Positions 22,622 to 30,876 of a DNA stretch of 40,251 nucleotides are shown in pieces. The notes beneath the pieces were generated by a model. The model made no database searches. It saw nothing but the letters and a program-made list of their open reading frames with translations, and had not been told where the DNA came from. The position numbers and the translations under genes were made by a program. This stretch comes from Hungatella sp. (GTDB taxonomy: Bacteria; Bacillota; Clostridia; Lachnospirales; Lachnospiraceae), in the NCBI GenBank assembly GCA_022792815.1, contig JAAWBS010000020.1, forward strand, positions 1 to 40,251, given 5' to 3'. Each line of letters starts with the position of its first letter. The stretch's first letter is position 1.

Positions 22622-23788
22622 TTACTGCACAGAGAACAGCTCATTCCATCTGGCAGTCCAGTCGGCCTTGTTGGCATTGATGGCAGTCCAGTCAGGAATC
22701 AGCAGGTTGTCGATCATCTCCTTGCCGTAAGTAAAGTTCGCCGCCTGTTCTGGAGTCAGCTCCACATCGGTTCTCACGGGAGAATCCACGCCGTCCAAAG
22801 CCTCGGCCAGCTGTACTTCCTTGGAAATGTAGAAGTCAATAAATGCCTCGGCCAGCTCCTTGTTGGGGCTGCCCTTGATGATATTCAGGGTGTTGAATCC
22901 GCTGTACACTCCCTCCGACGGGTCAACCCACACATAATCCTCAGAGGCGGATTTGGCGGCAGTGTAGGAGTAGTCCAGAAGCACGGCCACAGAGATCTCG
23001 CCCTGGTTCAGCATGGTGATGGTGTCATTGGCGCTGGTGTAAGTCTTCATAATATTGGGCTTTAACTCCTCAAACTTGGCGAAGATCCCGTCGTCGTCCG
23101 CTCCCGGCGTGAGGCCTGTCATCCTGGCCACAGAGTAGTAGAAAAGAGGGCCGGAGGTTGTGGTGATGTCGGGGATGGCAATGCTGTCCTCCAACTCCGG
23201 ATTCCAAAGATCCGCCCAGGAAGTAATCTCGATGGGGCAGGTGGACTTGTCATAGACAATCCCCAGCCGGTTGAAGGTGTAAGCCGGACCGTACTCCTCA
23301 CCCAGAGGAGCCTTGGCGTTGTCATAGATGGAGCCTAAATTGGTCAGCTTGCTGGAATCTATGGTCTCGATGAGACCTGCGTCGATCAAGTCCGCCACAA
23401 AGGCATCGCCGATGATGACCACGTCGTAGTTCTCCGGAGTCTCCCTGATCTTGGTGACGCGCTCCGCGTTCTTGCCGCCTTCCACGATCAGCTCGCAGCC
23501 CGTGGCCGCCATGAAGGGGTCATATACATTCTTCTGAAGCAGCTCCGCATTGAACGAAAAAGTGGAAATTCTCAGCTGCTGTCCCTCAAAAGAGGGAAGA
23601 TCCCCGCCCGGAGCCTGGGTCTCTGCTGCCTGAGTCTCTCCTCCCGCCCCTGCCGTGGTCTCTGTCTTAGACTCGGCGGCTGTGGTGGGAGCTGCCGTGG
23701 TACCCTCTGCCTGGCCGGAAGAGCCGCAGGCTGTCAGTGACACGGTCATGGCCGCTGCCATGACAACACTTAACCATCTTTTTTTCAT
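22622..23788 (-). CDS. ABC importer solute-binding lipoprotein, PotD-like
   Basis: 388 aa, ATG at 23788 with AAAAGGAG upstream. It is a lipoprotein: MKKRWLSVVMAAAMTVSLTACG has the lipobox LTAC with Cys21, followed by a Thr/Ala/Glu linker. The mature part (about 70-388) has the two-lobed fold of the polyamine/iron binding-protein cluster, with DLPSFEGQQLRISTFSF, YDVVIIGDAFVADLI, NRLGIVYDKS, ITSWADLWNPEL and LNIIKGSPNKELAEAFIDF. Substrate may be a polyamine, but polyamine pocket residues were not verified. It captures the ligand outside the membrane for the two permeases. Confidence 0.92.
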   Translation of the reverse strand: MKKRWLSVVMAAAMTVSLTACGSSGQAEGTTAAPTTAAESKTETTAGAGGETQAAETQAPGGDLPSFEGQQLRISTFSFNAELLQKNVYDPFMAATGCELIVEGGKNAERVTKIRETPENYDVVIIGDAFVADLIDAGLIETIDSSKLTNLGSIYDNAKAPLGEEYGPAYTFNRLGIVYDKSTCPIEITSWADLWNPELEDSIAIPDITTTSGPLFYYSVARMTGLTPGADDDGIFAKFEELKPNIMKTYTSANDTITMLNQGEISVAVLLDYSYTAAKSASEDYVWVDPSEGVYSGFNTLNIIKGSPNKELAEAFIDFYISKEVQLAEALDGVDSPVRTDVELTPEQAANFTYGKEMIDNLLIPDWTAINANKADWTARWNELFSVQ

Positions 23789-23806
23789 AATCCTGTTTCT
23801 CCTTTT

Positions 23807-24844
23807 CTAGAGCAAAATAATTTTCCCCGGAGCCAGGGACAGTGTCACCTGGTCTCCTATTTTGTAAACACTCTCCTGGTCCGTGCTGACCTCGAACTCA
23901 CCGATGGCGGTGCGCACGTTGTACTGGTTGCGCTTTCCAAGAAATGTACTTACCATAACTTCACCTGCAAGAGGATTGGGGGCCGAGCCGCCCGGGGGGA
24001 CGATGGCGATGTCCTCCGGGCGGATACAGGCCTTCCGGCCCTCCCCCTCTTCGCCTCCCTCCACCGCAATCCGGCTGTCGTCCGGCAAAAGGTAGACCCC
24101 CTTGGTGTCGGTCTTTCGGATATCCATAAAATTCTCAAAGCCCACGAAGCGGGCGATAAACTCGGTCTTGGGGTGATTGTAGATCACCGACGGGCTGTCC
24201 ATCTGCTCGATGACCCCGTGATTCATGATAGCCACCTTGTCGGAGATGGCAAAGCACTCCTCCTGGTCGTGGGTCACGTAGATGGCCGTAAATCCGAACT
24301 TCTGCTGAAGGCGACGGATCTCCACGCGCATTTTCACACGCAGCTTGGCATCCAGATTGCTCAGGGGCTCGTCCAAAAGAAGCAGGTCCGGCTTGATCAC
24401 CAGAGCCCTGGCCAGGGCCACCCTCTGGCGCTGGCCGCCGGACATCTCCTTGGGGAACCGGTTCTCGAAGCCGTCCAAGTCCACAGTGGCCAGCATATCC
24501 ATGACCTCTTTCTTCATCTGGTCCTGGGGAACCTTCCTCATCTTCAGTCCAAAGGCCACATTGTCAAAAACGGTCATGTGGGGAAACAGGGCATAGCTCT
24601 GGAATACAAAGCCGAAGTTCCGCTTGTTCAGGGGAACCTGGGTGTAGTCCTTGCCATCAAAGATAAATTTCCCCGCCATGGGAGTGGAGAACCCTGCGAT
24701 CAGACGCAGCGTGGTGGTCTTCCCGCAGCCGCTGGAACCCAAAAGGGACACCAATTCCCCCTTCTCCACCTGAAAATCCAGATCCTTCAGGATCACATTT
24801 TTGTCGTATCCGGCAGTGATGTTCTGCAATTCCAAAAGCGCCAT
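23807..24844 (-). CDS. ABC importer ATP-binding protein, PotA-like
   Basis: 345 aa, ATG at 24844 with AAAGGAG upstream. Walker A GSSGCGKTTT (about 36-45), Q-loop FVFQSYALFPH, signature MSGGQRQRVALARAL, Walker B LLLLDEPLSNLDAK and switch His in VTHDQEEC are all present. The C-terminal third carries a TOBE_2-type regulatory domain (VGFENFMDI, IRPEDIAIVPPG). It powers import through the two permeases encoded on either side. The order in this operon is permease, ATPase, binding protein, permease. Confidence 0.95.
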   Translation of the reverse strand: MALLELQNITAGYDKNVILKDLDFQVEKGELVSLLGSSGCGKTTTLRLIAGFSTPMAGKFIFDGKDYTQVPLNKRNFGFVFQSYALFPHMTVFDNVAFGLKMRKVPQDQMKKEVMDMLATVDLDGFENRFPKEMSGGQRQRVALARALVIKPDLLLLDEPLSNLDAKLRVKMRVEIRRLQQKFGFTAIYVTHDQEECFAISDKVAIMNHGVIEQMDSPSVIYNHPKTEFIARFVGFENFMDIRKTDTKGVYLLPDDSRIAVEGGEEGEGRKACIRPEDIAIVPPGGSAPNPLAGEVMVSTFLGKRNQYNVRTAIGEFEVSTDQESVYKIGDQVTLSLAPGKIILL

Positions 24845-24995
24845 ATCCTTCTCCTTTATCCCTCCCCCGGCAGCCGGTATCTGGCTTGTGCCAAAAATCC
24901 GGTTTCCGCCCCCGGTCCAAATTCCGAAAGCTCACAGCGGGGAGCCATTTACAGTATCTGCGGCAAATTTCCGACATCACCTCCGGACAGGGGCG

Positions 24996-25048
24996 ATGTC
25001 TTCTCTATGTTCTGCGGGTGTCAGAGCCACGTATCGACATAGAGACAT
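24996..25048 (-). other. Long hairpin between permease and ATPase genes
   Basis: On the minus strand ATGTCTCTATGT (25037-25048) pairs with ACATAGAG-AAG-ACAT (24996-25010), 12 pairs with a 3-base bulge and a 26-base loop. It is inside the 233-base gap between the PotB-like and PotA-like genes. No T-run follows, so it looks like an mRNA processing or stability element rather than a terminator. Confidence 0.5.
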
Positions 25049-25077
25049 GTCCTCCACGGCCTTTTGACCCGGTATCA

Positions 25078-25911
25078 TCATATGGTTGGGTTCAGCTTTC
25101 TGCTGACACCGTTGATCACACTGGACACAGCCACCGTGACCACAATCATCACCACCGCCACCACAGAAGCCTGAGTCCAGTCCCCCAGAGACATGGCCTG
25201 CTGATAGATCATGGTGGCCAGCACTCTGGTGTCGGTTCCTCCCAGAAGCTGAGGGGTGGTGTAAGCCGTCAGGCAGCCGGTAAATACCAGGACGCTGCCC
25301 GTCACCAGGCCCGGGATACTGAGAGGCAGCACCACATGACGGAAGGCGCCCAGCCTGGAAGCGCCCAGACTTCCCGCCGCCAGGTTCAAATCCTCGGAGA
25401 TGTTGTCCATGATCCCGATGAGGGACAGGATCATCAGAGGGAGAAACAGCTGGATAAATCCTACCACCATGGAAAATTCGTTGTACAGAAGGCTTATGGG
25501 CTTGGCGATGAGGCCGGACTTCACCAGAAGATCGTTGACGATCCCCTTCTTTCCCAGGATCACCATCCAGCTAAAAGAACGGATCACCGGGCTGGTGAAC
25601 ATGGGGAACACGGCAAGAGCCATGAGCACTCCTTTATTTCTGGAATATTTGGAAATGTAATAGGCCGTGGGGAAACCGAGAACGGCGCACACGGCGGTGC
25701 TGGTCAGGCTTAAACGGATACTCCTCCAGAATACCTGCTTAAAATAGGTACTCTCCAGCAGCGCAAAATAATTGGCCATGGAAAAACCGCCGCCTTCGTC
25801 GAAAAAGGTTTTAAACAGCAGAGAAAACAGGGGTATCAGCATGAAGAATGCCAGAAACAGACAGCCCGGCAGTATGAACAGCCAGTATATGTTGGTTTTC
25901 TTTTCAAGCAA
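25078..25911 (-). CDS. ABC importer permease, PotB-like
   Basis: About 277 aa. It starts MLEKKTNIYWLFILPGCLFLAFF if the TTG at 25911 is used (AGGTGGG 8 bases upstream); a GTG at 25923 overlaps the ribosome-binding site. Six helices and an EAA loop (LNLAAGSLGASRLGAFRHVVLPLSIPG, about 180-206) identify the first permease of a polyamine-type importer. It is the first gene of the operon and follows a near-consensus promoter by about 110 bases. Confidence 0.9.
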   Translation of the reverse strand: MLEKKTNIYWLFILPGCLFLAFFMLIPLFSLLFKTFFDEGGGFSMANYFALLESTYFKQVFWRSIRLSLTSTAVCAVLGFPTAYYISKYSRNKGVLMALAVFPMFTSPVIRSFSWMVILGKKGIVNDLLVKSGLIAKPISLLYNEFSMVVGFIQLFLPLMILSLIGIMDNISEDLNLAAGSLGASRLGAFRHVVLPLSIPGLVTGSVLVFTGCLTAYTTPQLLGGTDTRVLATMIYQQAMSLGDWTQASVVAVVMIVVTVAVSSVINGVSRKLNPTI

Positions 25912-26020
25912 GGGGGATCCCACCTTTCTTTTGTCGCTTTTCTACTTTGCTCCGCAAAGCATGTATGCCCGCCGGGCACCATAGAGAGCCTGGGCGGGTA
26001 ATGGTAAGTCTGACTAAATT

Positions 26021-26049
26021 AACATATCATTCCTGTCATAAAATGTCAA
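26021..26049 (-). promoter_or_regulatory. Sigma-A promoter of the ABC importer operon
   Basis: Minus strand TTGACA (26044-26049, perfect), 17-base spacer, TATGTT (26021-26026). It sits directly after the terminator of the DUF2383 gene and fires toward the PotB-like gene. Confidence 0.8.
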
Positions 26050-26060
26050 TAGCATAGAAA

Positions 26061-26094
26061 GAAAAAACAATCCCCTGTTTTCGGCGATTGTTTT
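26061..26094 (-). terminator. Rho-independent terminator of the DUF2383 gene
   Basis: Stem AAAACAATC (26086-26094 read on the minus strand) / GATTGTTTT (26064-26072), with extra CC/GG pairs inside, followed by TTTTTTC on the minus strand. It lies 10 bases after the stop at 26104. Confidence 0.85.
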
Positions 26095-26103
26095 CCCGGC
26101 AGA

Positions 26104-26538
26104 TCACAGAAATTTCCGTATATCCGCAGTAAGTTTCTCCTCCAGATCAATGATCTTTCTGGCAGCATTTTTCGACTTATAGTCGGCCTCCCTGTACTGG
26201 TTCAGATACATATTCAGAGTCTTCACCCCCATGTTGCACCCGTCCGTCATCAGGCCGGCGATGGTCTGGTCCGAATCGTCCATGACCAGCTTCATGTTGG
26301 TCTTCACCCAGGACATGCCTTTGGCCATGGGGCTGGGTTCTTTCCCTTCATGGTGATGGTCAGAGAGCAGGGTCTCGATCTCCGCCTTCAGCTTCTCGTG
26401 CTGGTCTTTGCACCGGATCAGAGAATCTCTCAGCTCCCTGTTGTTTACAAACCCGAGAACCTCATCAATGGAGGTCACCCCCATCTTGATTCCCGCGTCA
26501 CATTCCCGCAGCAGTTCTATGGTATCCTGTTCTGTCAT
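26104..26538 (-). CDS. DUF2383-like ferritin-fold protein
   Basis: 144 aa from an ATG at 26538; AAGGAG is rather far upstream (about 14 bases). The protein is almost entirely helical, with four helices as in ferritin-like DUF2383 proteins: ECDAGIKMGVTSIDEVLGFV, RCKDQHEKLKAEIETLLSDHH, the loop GKEPSPMAKGMSWVKTN, then LMTDGCNMGVKTLNMYLNQY and a closing IIDLEEKLTADIRKFL. Possible metal ligands include His, Glu and Asp residues in helices 1-3, but a full di-iron site is not evident. Function is unknown. It stands as a single-gene unit with its own terminator. Confidence 0.8.
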   Translation of the reverse strand: MTEQDTIELLRECDAGIKMGVTSIDEVLGFVNNRELRDSLIRCKDQHEKLKAEIETLLSDHHHEGKEPSPMAKGMSWVKTNMKLVMDDSDQTIAGLMTDGCNMGVKTLNMYLNQYREADYKSKNAARKIIDLEEKLTADIRKFL

Positions 26539-26744
26539 GATTGTTCAATGGTCTCCTTCCGTGACGGTTTCTGTGATGTGTCTATGGGGACAGTATAAAC
26601 GATTTGAAGGTGGTTTATGCGCCAACCCAAGACACTCCGTCCAGATCACTCCGATATCCTGTCAATGTCAATGAGGCTGGTTCCCAAACTGGTAAGTAAA
26701 TCCTTTATTAAGATAAAAAAATCTTGTTCTTTTAAAATTTCCTC

Positions 26745-26793
26745 TTGACAAAACGAACAAATGTTCTTATAATTAAAACAGAACATATATTCG
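26745..26793 (+). promoter_or_regulatory. Perfect sigma-A promoter with LexA-like box in the spacer
   Basis: TTGACA (26745-26750), 17 bases, TATAAT (26768-26773), both perfect. The spacer contains CGAACAAATGTTCT (26754-26767), matching 13 of 14 positions of the Bacillus-type LexA consensus CGAACRNRYGTTYC. A second similar dyad, CGAATATATGTTCT on the minus strand, lies at 26780-26793 just downstream of the -10. Binding there would block RNA polymerase, so this looks like SOS control. Confidence 0.75.
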
Positions 26794-26817
26794 ATAATAT
26801 ACAGGAGGATATCTCTT

Positions 26818-27093
26818 ATGATGATCACGAAACAAAATCTAAACCAGGTAACATTTGAGAATGAAGACGCCAGACTTCTCATCTTAGACATTGTAAGTCA
26901 TACCAGTGCCTGCCTATATTACTATGACACAGACATTGAGATTACCGTGTTTATGGCCCTTAAAATGCGGGAGAGAGCATATAAAGCCGATAGAGGAGAA
27001 AGATTTTACAGCGTATCTTTACTGGATTCAGCCAGGATTCCATTCCGGGCACCCCGGCGCCGTACTGAGCTGCTAAAAACCATATTGGCATAA
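26818..27093 (+). CDS. Small protein under SOS-type promoter, function unknown
   Basis: 91 codons starting at an ATG (26818) with AGGAGG at 9-base spacing, 45 bases after a consensus promoter with LexA-like boxes. The first 60 residues (MMITKQNLNQVTFENEDARL, then ILDIVSHTSACLYYYDTDIE) look like a soluble protein. The last 25 (PFRAPRRRTELLKTILA end) are less protein-like, so the gene may be truncated. I do not recognise the family. It is the only plus-strand gene in the first 33 kb and converges on tRNA-Leu. Induction by DNA damage is inferred from the promoter. Confidence 0.55.
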   Translation: MMITKQNLNQVTFENEDARLLILDIVSHTSACLYYYDTDIEITVFMALKMRERAYKADRGERFYSVSLLDSARIPFRAPRRRTELLKTILA

Positions 27094-27232
27094 CAATCAC
27101 ACCGATCATGTCTCGAAATGACCCATGACTCTCTACCTGTTTTTCCGGATCAAATATTTTCAAAATTCCATTATAAAAAGCGGGATTACTGAAAGAAGGA
27201 GTACAGAAAGAAATCAAGACAATCAAAATACC

Positions 27233-27282
27233 GAAAAGAAAAACCGCCAAAATATCGAAATCTTTCGATCTTTCAACGGTTT
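27233..27282 (-). terminator. Terminator of tRNA-Leu
   Basis: A 20-position hairpin on the minus strand joins AAACCGTTGAAAG-ATCGAAA to TTTCGAT-ATTTTGGCGGTTT across a GA turn, with one mismatch and three G-T pairs, followed by TTCTTTTC. It starts 18 bases after the tRNA 3' end. Confidence 0.85.
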
Positions 27283-27299
27283 CTGCCCCTGCCAAGGAG

Positions 27300-27382
27300 T
27301 GCCGGCCGCGGGACTTGAACCCGCACGGTATTGCTACCAATGGATTTTGAGTCCACCTCGTCTGCCATTCCGACAGGCCGGC
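27300..27382 (-). tRNA. tRNA-Leu (anticodon CAA)
   Basis: 83 nt. The acceptor stem GCCGGCC pairs with GGCCGGC; discriminator base A is at 27300. The anticodon loop CTCAAAA, closed by GGA/TCC, gives anticodon CAA, reading UUG. A variable arm of leucine type and the T-arm GCGGG-TTCAAGT-CCCGC are present. The 3' CCA is not encoded (CTC follows), so it must be added by the CCA enzyme. It is transcribed from its own promoter at 27405-27433. Confidence 0.95.
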
Positions 27383-27404
27383 ATGATTTCCTACAACGCT
27401 CCTT

Positions 27405-27433
27405 ATTCTAGCACACTTTCCAAGATTTTGCAA
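27405..27433 (-). promoter_or_regulatory. Promoter of tRNA-Leu
   Basis: Minus strand TTGCAA (27428-27433), 17 bases, TAGAAT (27405-27410), with TG one base before the -10 (extended -10). The tRNA 5' end is 23 bases downstream. Confidence 0.75.
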
Positions 27434-27480
27434 GCAGAATTTTTAGCCGGTTCCTATCAGCTTTATGACTTGGTCCCTGT

Positions 27481-28962
27481 TCACAGGAACCTCACTGCCT
27501 CATACCCTCTGTTAAACCTCTCTCTCATCTTGCAGTACACTTCCACATGCCCTGACACCGGTGCCGCCGGTTCCTCCTCCCGTCTCACCACATGACGGGC
27601 AGCCTCCCTGGCCGACGGATACCATCCCAGAGCCACCGCCGCCATAAAGGCTGCCCCCGTACAGGCCTCTTCTCTCACTGTGGTCCTGTACACCGGAAGG
27701 TTGAACACATCTGCCAGAATCTGCCTCCAAGTCCCGCTTCTGGCCCCGCCGCCGGAGACCACCATGGATTGATGGCCCTCAAGGCCCATGGCCGGAAACA
27801 ATTCATAGCACTGCCTCAGATTCATGGCCACTCCCTCCATCACCGACCGCACCATGTGGGTCTGTCCCTGGGTCAGGGAGAGTCCTAGAAAGGCGCCTCT
27901 GGCATGAGGAGCCTGGTACGGCGTCCGCTCCCCGGCTAAGTAGGGAAGAAACAGAAGACCGCCGCTCCCCGGCTCCACAGTCCCTGCAAGCTGCGACAGT
28001 TTCTCATAGCTGTCCTCTGTCTTCAACACATCCTTTTTCAGCCACCTGAGACCATTGCCGCCGTTTAAGCTGCCGCACTGCGTATACCACAGGCCCGGGA
28101 CGCTGTGACAGAAGGTCTGAGTCCGCAGCTCTCTGTCATAAAGGGGAACCCGGGAAGCCGCAAGAATCTGAGAGGCAGTGCCGATGTTGCAGCACAGCGT
28201 CCCCTCCTCCACAATGCCGTTTCCCGTCAGCTGCATGGCGGAATCCGCCCCTCCTGCCGCCAGCGGCGTCCCTTCCGTCAAGCCCGTCTCTTCCGCCGCC
28301 TTTGCCGTCATCTGCCCCACTATGTCATATGGTTTTCTCACTTCGGGGAAGAGGTCCTCCCTTATATCCAGGGCCTCCAAAAGCCGCCCGCACCACCTTC
28401 TATCCCTGACAGAAAAGGCCAGGCTCCCTCCGGCATCCGTCTCGTCGGTGTCAAAGCCGCCTCCTAAGCGATACCGGATATAGTCTTTCGGAAGAAGCAC
28501 ATGGGCAATGTTCCGGTAGATGTCCGGCAGGTTCTTTTTGACCCACAGAAGAGAGCAGATCATCATTCCCGCCACAGGGCGGTTCATCAGCTCCTTCTCC
28601 AGACCATTTCTCCTGACAAGCTCCAGGATCTCCTGCCCCTCCTTTTCGCTTCTCTGATCCTCCCAGATCATGGCAGGCATTACAGGCCTCCCCCGGCCGT
28701 CCAAAGCTGTCAGACCGTGCATTTGGCCGGAAAAACCTATGGCCTTGATCTGCCCAGGCAGGATTCCCCCCAGGTCCACGGCCCGGCGGATCACCTCCTT
28801 GGTCCCGGCCCACCACTCCAGCGGGTCCTGGATCCCATAACCTTCCCTTGGTCTGAGCACCGGGTACTCCCGTCCGGCTGCCGCCGTCACCTGCCCGTCC
28901 CGGCCCATGACCACCGCCTTCACCGACGACGTGCCCAGATCAATTCCCATCACATATTCCAT
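27481..28962 (-). CDS. xylB: Xylulokinase (FGGY family)
   Basis: 493 aa, ATG at 28962 with GGGGAGGCAGG upstream. It phosphorylates D-xylulose to xylulose 5-phosphate, feeding the pentose phosphate pathway. The N-terminal ATPase motif MGIDLGTSSVKAVVMG, the substrate-binding GFSGQMHGLTALD that marks xylulokinases, the catalytic Asp in AAGGADSAMQLTG, and the adenosine-binding VVSGGGARSGTWRQILADV are all in place. Length is normal for XylB. No xylose isomerase or sugar transporter is adjacent, so it may serve a scattered pentose pathway. The upstream gap contains a hairpin (28980-28997). Confidence 0.93.
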   Translation of the reverse strand: MEYVMGIDLGTSSVKAVVMGRDGQVTAAAGREYPVLRPREGYGIQDPLEWWAGTKEVIRRAVDLGGILPGQIKAIGFSGQMHGLTALDGRGRPVMPAMIWEDQRSEKEGQEILELVRRNGLEKELMNRPVAGMMICSLLWVKKNLPDIYRNIAHVLLPKDYIRYRLGGGFDTDETDAGGSLAFSVRDRRWCGRLLEALDIREDLFPEVRKPYDIVGQMTAKAAEETGLTEGTPLAAGGADSAMQLTGNGIVEEGTLCCNIGTASQILAASRVPLYDRELRTQTFCHSVPGLWYTQCGSLNGGNGLRWLKKDVLKTEDSYEKLSQLAGTVEPGSGGLLFLPYLAGERTPYQAPHARGAFLGLSLTQGQTHMVRSVMEGVAMNLRQCYELFPAMGLEGHQSMVVSGGGARSGTWRQILADVFNLPVYRTTVREEACTGAAFMAAVALGWYPSAREAARHVVRREEEPAAPVSGHVEVYCKMRERFNRGYEAVRFL

Positions 28963-28979
28963 ATCCTGCCTCCCCGTCA

Positions 28980-28997
28980 GCCGTCTTCAAAGACGGC
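28980..28997 (-). other. Hairpin in the kinase-xylB gap
   Basis: GCCGTCTT-TG-AAGACGGC, a perfect stem, lies 18 bases upstream of the xylulokinase start on its transcript. With no T-run it is not a typical terminator; it may affect translation or RNA processing. Confidence 0.4.
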
Positions 28998-29061
28998 GGA
29001 TCCTGTCCCGAGGCAAATTTCGCCTCCTTCCGGCTCTCCTGTCCCCATTATATTCCCTCTC

Positions 29062-30876
29062 TCACCACATGTAAAGAGGGTGGTTGGCCTGTTGTCGGAT
29101 CACCGCCCTCGCCCCGTCACTGGTATTCTCAATCGACAGGACAAGGCTGTGGATCTCAAAGATCTTCCTTGCCAGAAACAATCCCATGCCCATATGCTTC
29201 TTTTCTCTGGTTCGGCTTTTGTCTCCGGTGTAAAACAACTCGAAGGCATGGACCAGTTCCTCCTCCGTCATGGGGCAGCCGGTATTTTCCACTGCCCAAA
29301 ACTCCTTCTCTGACCGAATCCTTACCCTGCCTCCCGGCAGATTATAGTCCACTGCGTTAGACAGCAGATTCCACACTGCCAGCCCCAAATACTCCCGGTC
29401 CCCCTGTACCACAAACTCCGCTTTCTCCTCAAACTCTACCCGAATCTCCTTTTCCCTCACAGCCGGTTCCAGCCTTGCTAACTGTTCTCCGGCCAGCTCC
29501 GAAAAGGAAACCGGCTCCTTCTTGAAAGTCAACTCCTCCGAATCCAGCCTGGATATCTGGATCATCTTCACCACCAGCAAGTCCATCTCCTCTGTCTGAG
29601 CGATGATCTGAGTCAGATAGTAATCCCGCTTCTCCTCCATGTTGTGTTCCAATAGATTTTCTGCCAGATTTCGGATAACTCCCAGAGGAGTCTTCAGCTC
29701 ATGGGCCATGGCGTTAGTAAAGTCCCGCCGCCTCTCCTCCAGCATTGCCTGCCTGTCATAGACCCGTCCGAATCCGGCCGTGACGGCAGCCATACACCCG
29801 AATGTCAGCACAAGCCCGGCTCCATAGACGTATTTCATATAATCCATTGCTCTTTGCCACGGCCTGCTCTCCATGCGGATCTCCATATAGGAAAAGGGGT
29901 CTCCCGCCATGCCGATCTGAAGCCGATATCCGGCCTGGTAGATAAAACCATCCCTGGCCTCCATCAAAGGCGGCTCTTCAATGCCTGGTTCCCAGGCAAA
30001 CTCCCCTGTCTCCGGAAAGCCCTGAAGATAAGGACTCTGACTCCACCTTTTCCATCTCTCATAGGAACCCTTCTCGTAAACTCCCATGTAGGGAAAGGTA
30101 AGGTTGGTTTCAAAGATTTTTGCTGTCTTCCTCCCAGATTCCTCTGCCGACGAATTGATCCACTGCCACACAACCTGACTCCCTGTCTCGTAGAAAACTT
30201 TCCCCCCTCCTACTTCCTCCCCCGTGCTGTAATCTATAACTCCACCGATTTCCAGGATAAACCTTCCTCCGGTCAGAGGGTCCTCATACCACTGTCCGCC
30301 CCAGTCCTCTTCTTCCTGCCAGGTCAGCTCCTGAACATAAAGCCCCCACAGTTCCCGGCTGTCAGGCGAGGTCTGAATACTGAACCGAAACCTTGGAGGA
30401 CTGTCCATGTCGACGGATTGAAGAGACTCCCACTCGTACCGTGCCAGTTGTTCCTTCTCTTCCTTAGTGAGGAAATCGTCCAACCCAAAGGACATGTATT
30501 TTCTGGTGACTCCCACCCCGGTCCTGACCGTGTTTCCTGCTGCCTGTTCCCGATTTTTAGCCATTATCCTCCCGTCACAGTCATAAAATGCCACAGAGAG
30601 CTCAAAATCTCCTGTGGATACAGCCCAGTGGCTCCTGTCAGCCAGGGACTGATAAAAATCCAGCCTCTCCTCCTGGTTCCAATCCTCATCCTCCATGTCA
30701 AGTTCCTTATTGCCGGCTTCCCTGCCCAGGGCCCCTGCCGCCTCCCGAAACTGCCGCCCATAATCCCTTATGAACTGCTCCTTCACCAGAAAGGTTGCCA
30801 GTCCCATGATGAGCATATACATGGCCCCAAAACCTGCTGCCGCCGTTTTCCAGAATATCTTCTTGCTCTTTCTCAC
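29062..30876 (-). CDS. Two-component sensor histidine kinase
   Basis: 604 aa from a GTG at 30876, which overlaps the response regulator stop (GTGA) and has GGAGG 7 bases before. Parts: membrane helix at about 9-30; a large extracytoplasmic sensor region (about 31-345) rich in Trp, Glu and Asp; second helix (about 348-368); HisKA box MAHELKTPLGVIRNLAEN (phospho-His); N-box NLLSNAVDYN; and G-box MGMGLFLARKIFE. It autophosphorylates on signal and passes phosphate to the cotranscribed regulator. The sensor domain is unfamiliar, so the signal is unknown. Confidence 0.92.
   Translation of the reverse strand: MRKSKKIFWKTAAAGFGAMYMLIMGLATFLVKEQFIRDYGRQFREAAGALGREAGNKELDMEDEDWNQEERLDFYQSLADRSHWAVSTGDFELSVAFYDCDGRIMAKNREQAAGNTVRTGVGVTRKYMSFGLDDFLTKEEKEQLARYEWESLQSVDMDSPPRFRFSIQTSPDSRELWGLYVQELTWQEEEDWGGQWYEDPLTGGRFILEIGGVIDYSTGEEVGGGKVFYETGSQVVWQWINSSAEESGRKTAKIFETNLTFPYMGVYEKGSYERWKRWSQSPYLQGFPETGEFAWEPGIEEPPLMEARDGFIYQAGYRLQIGMAGDPFSYMEIRMESRPWQRAMDYMKYVYGAGLVLTFGCMAAVTAGFGRVYDRQAMLEERRRDFTNAMAHELKTPLGVIRNLAENLLEHNMEEKRDYYLTQIIAQTEEMDLLVVKMIQISRLDSEELTFKKEPVSFSELAGEQLARLEPAVREKEIRVEFEEKAEFVVQGDREYLGLAVWNLLSNAVDYNLPGGRVRIRSEKEFWAVENTGCPMTEEELVHAFELFYTGDKSRTREKKHMGMGLFLARKIFEIHSLVLSIENTSDGARAVIRQQANHPLYMW

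Noticed and set aside
26960..27433. 157-codon minus-strand open frame
   Set aside because: It reads straight through tRNA-Leu and its terminator hairpin, has no start with a ribosome-binding site, and its upstream part is simply translated tRNA.
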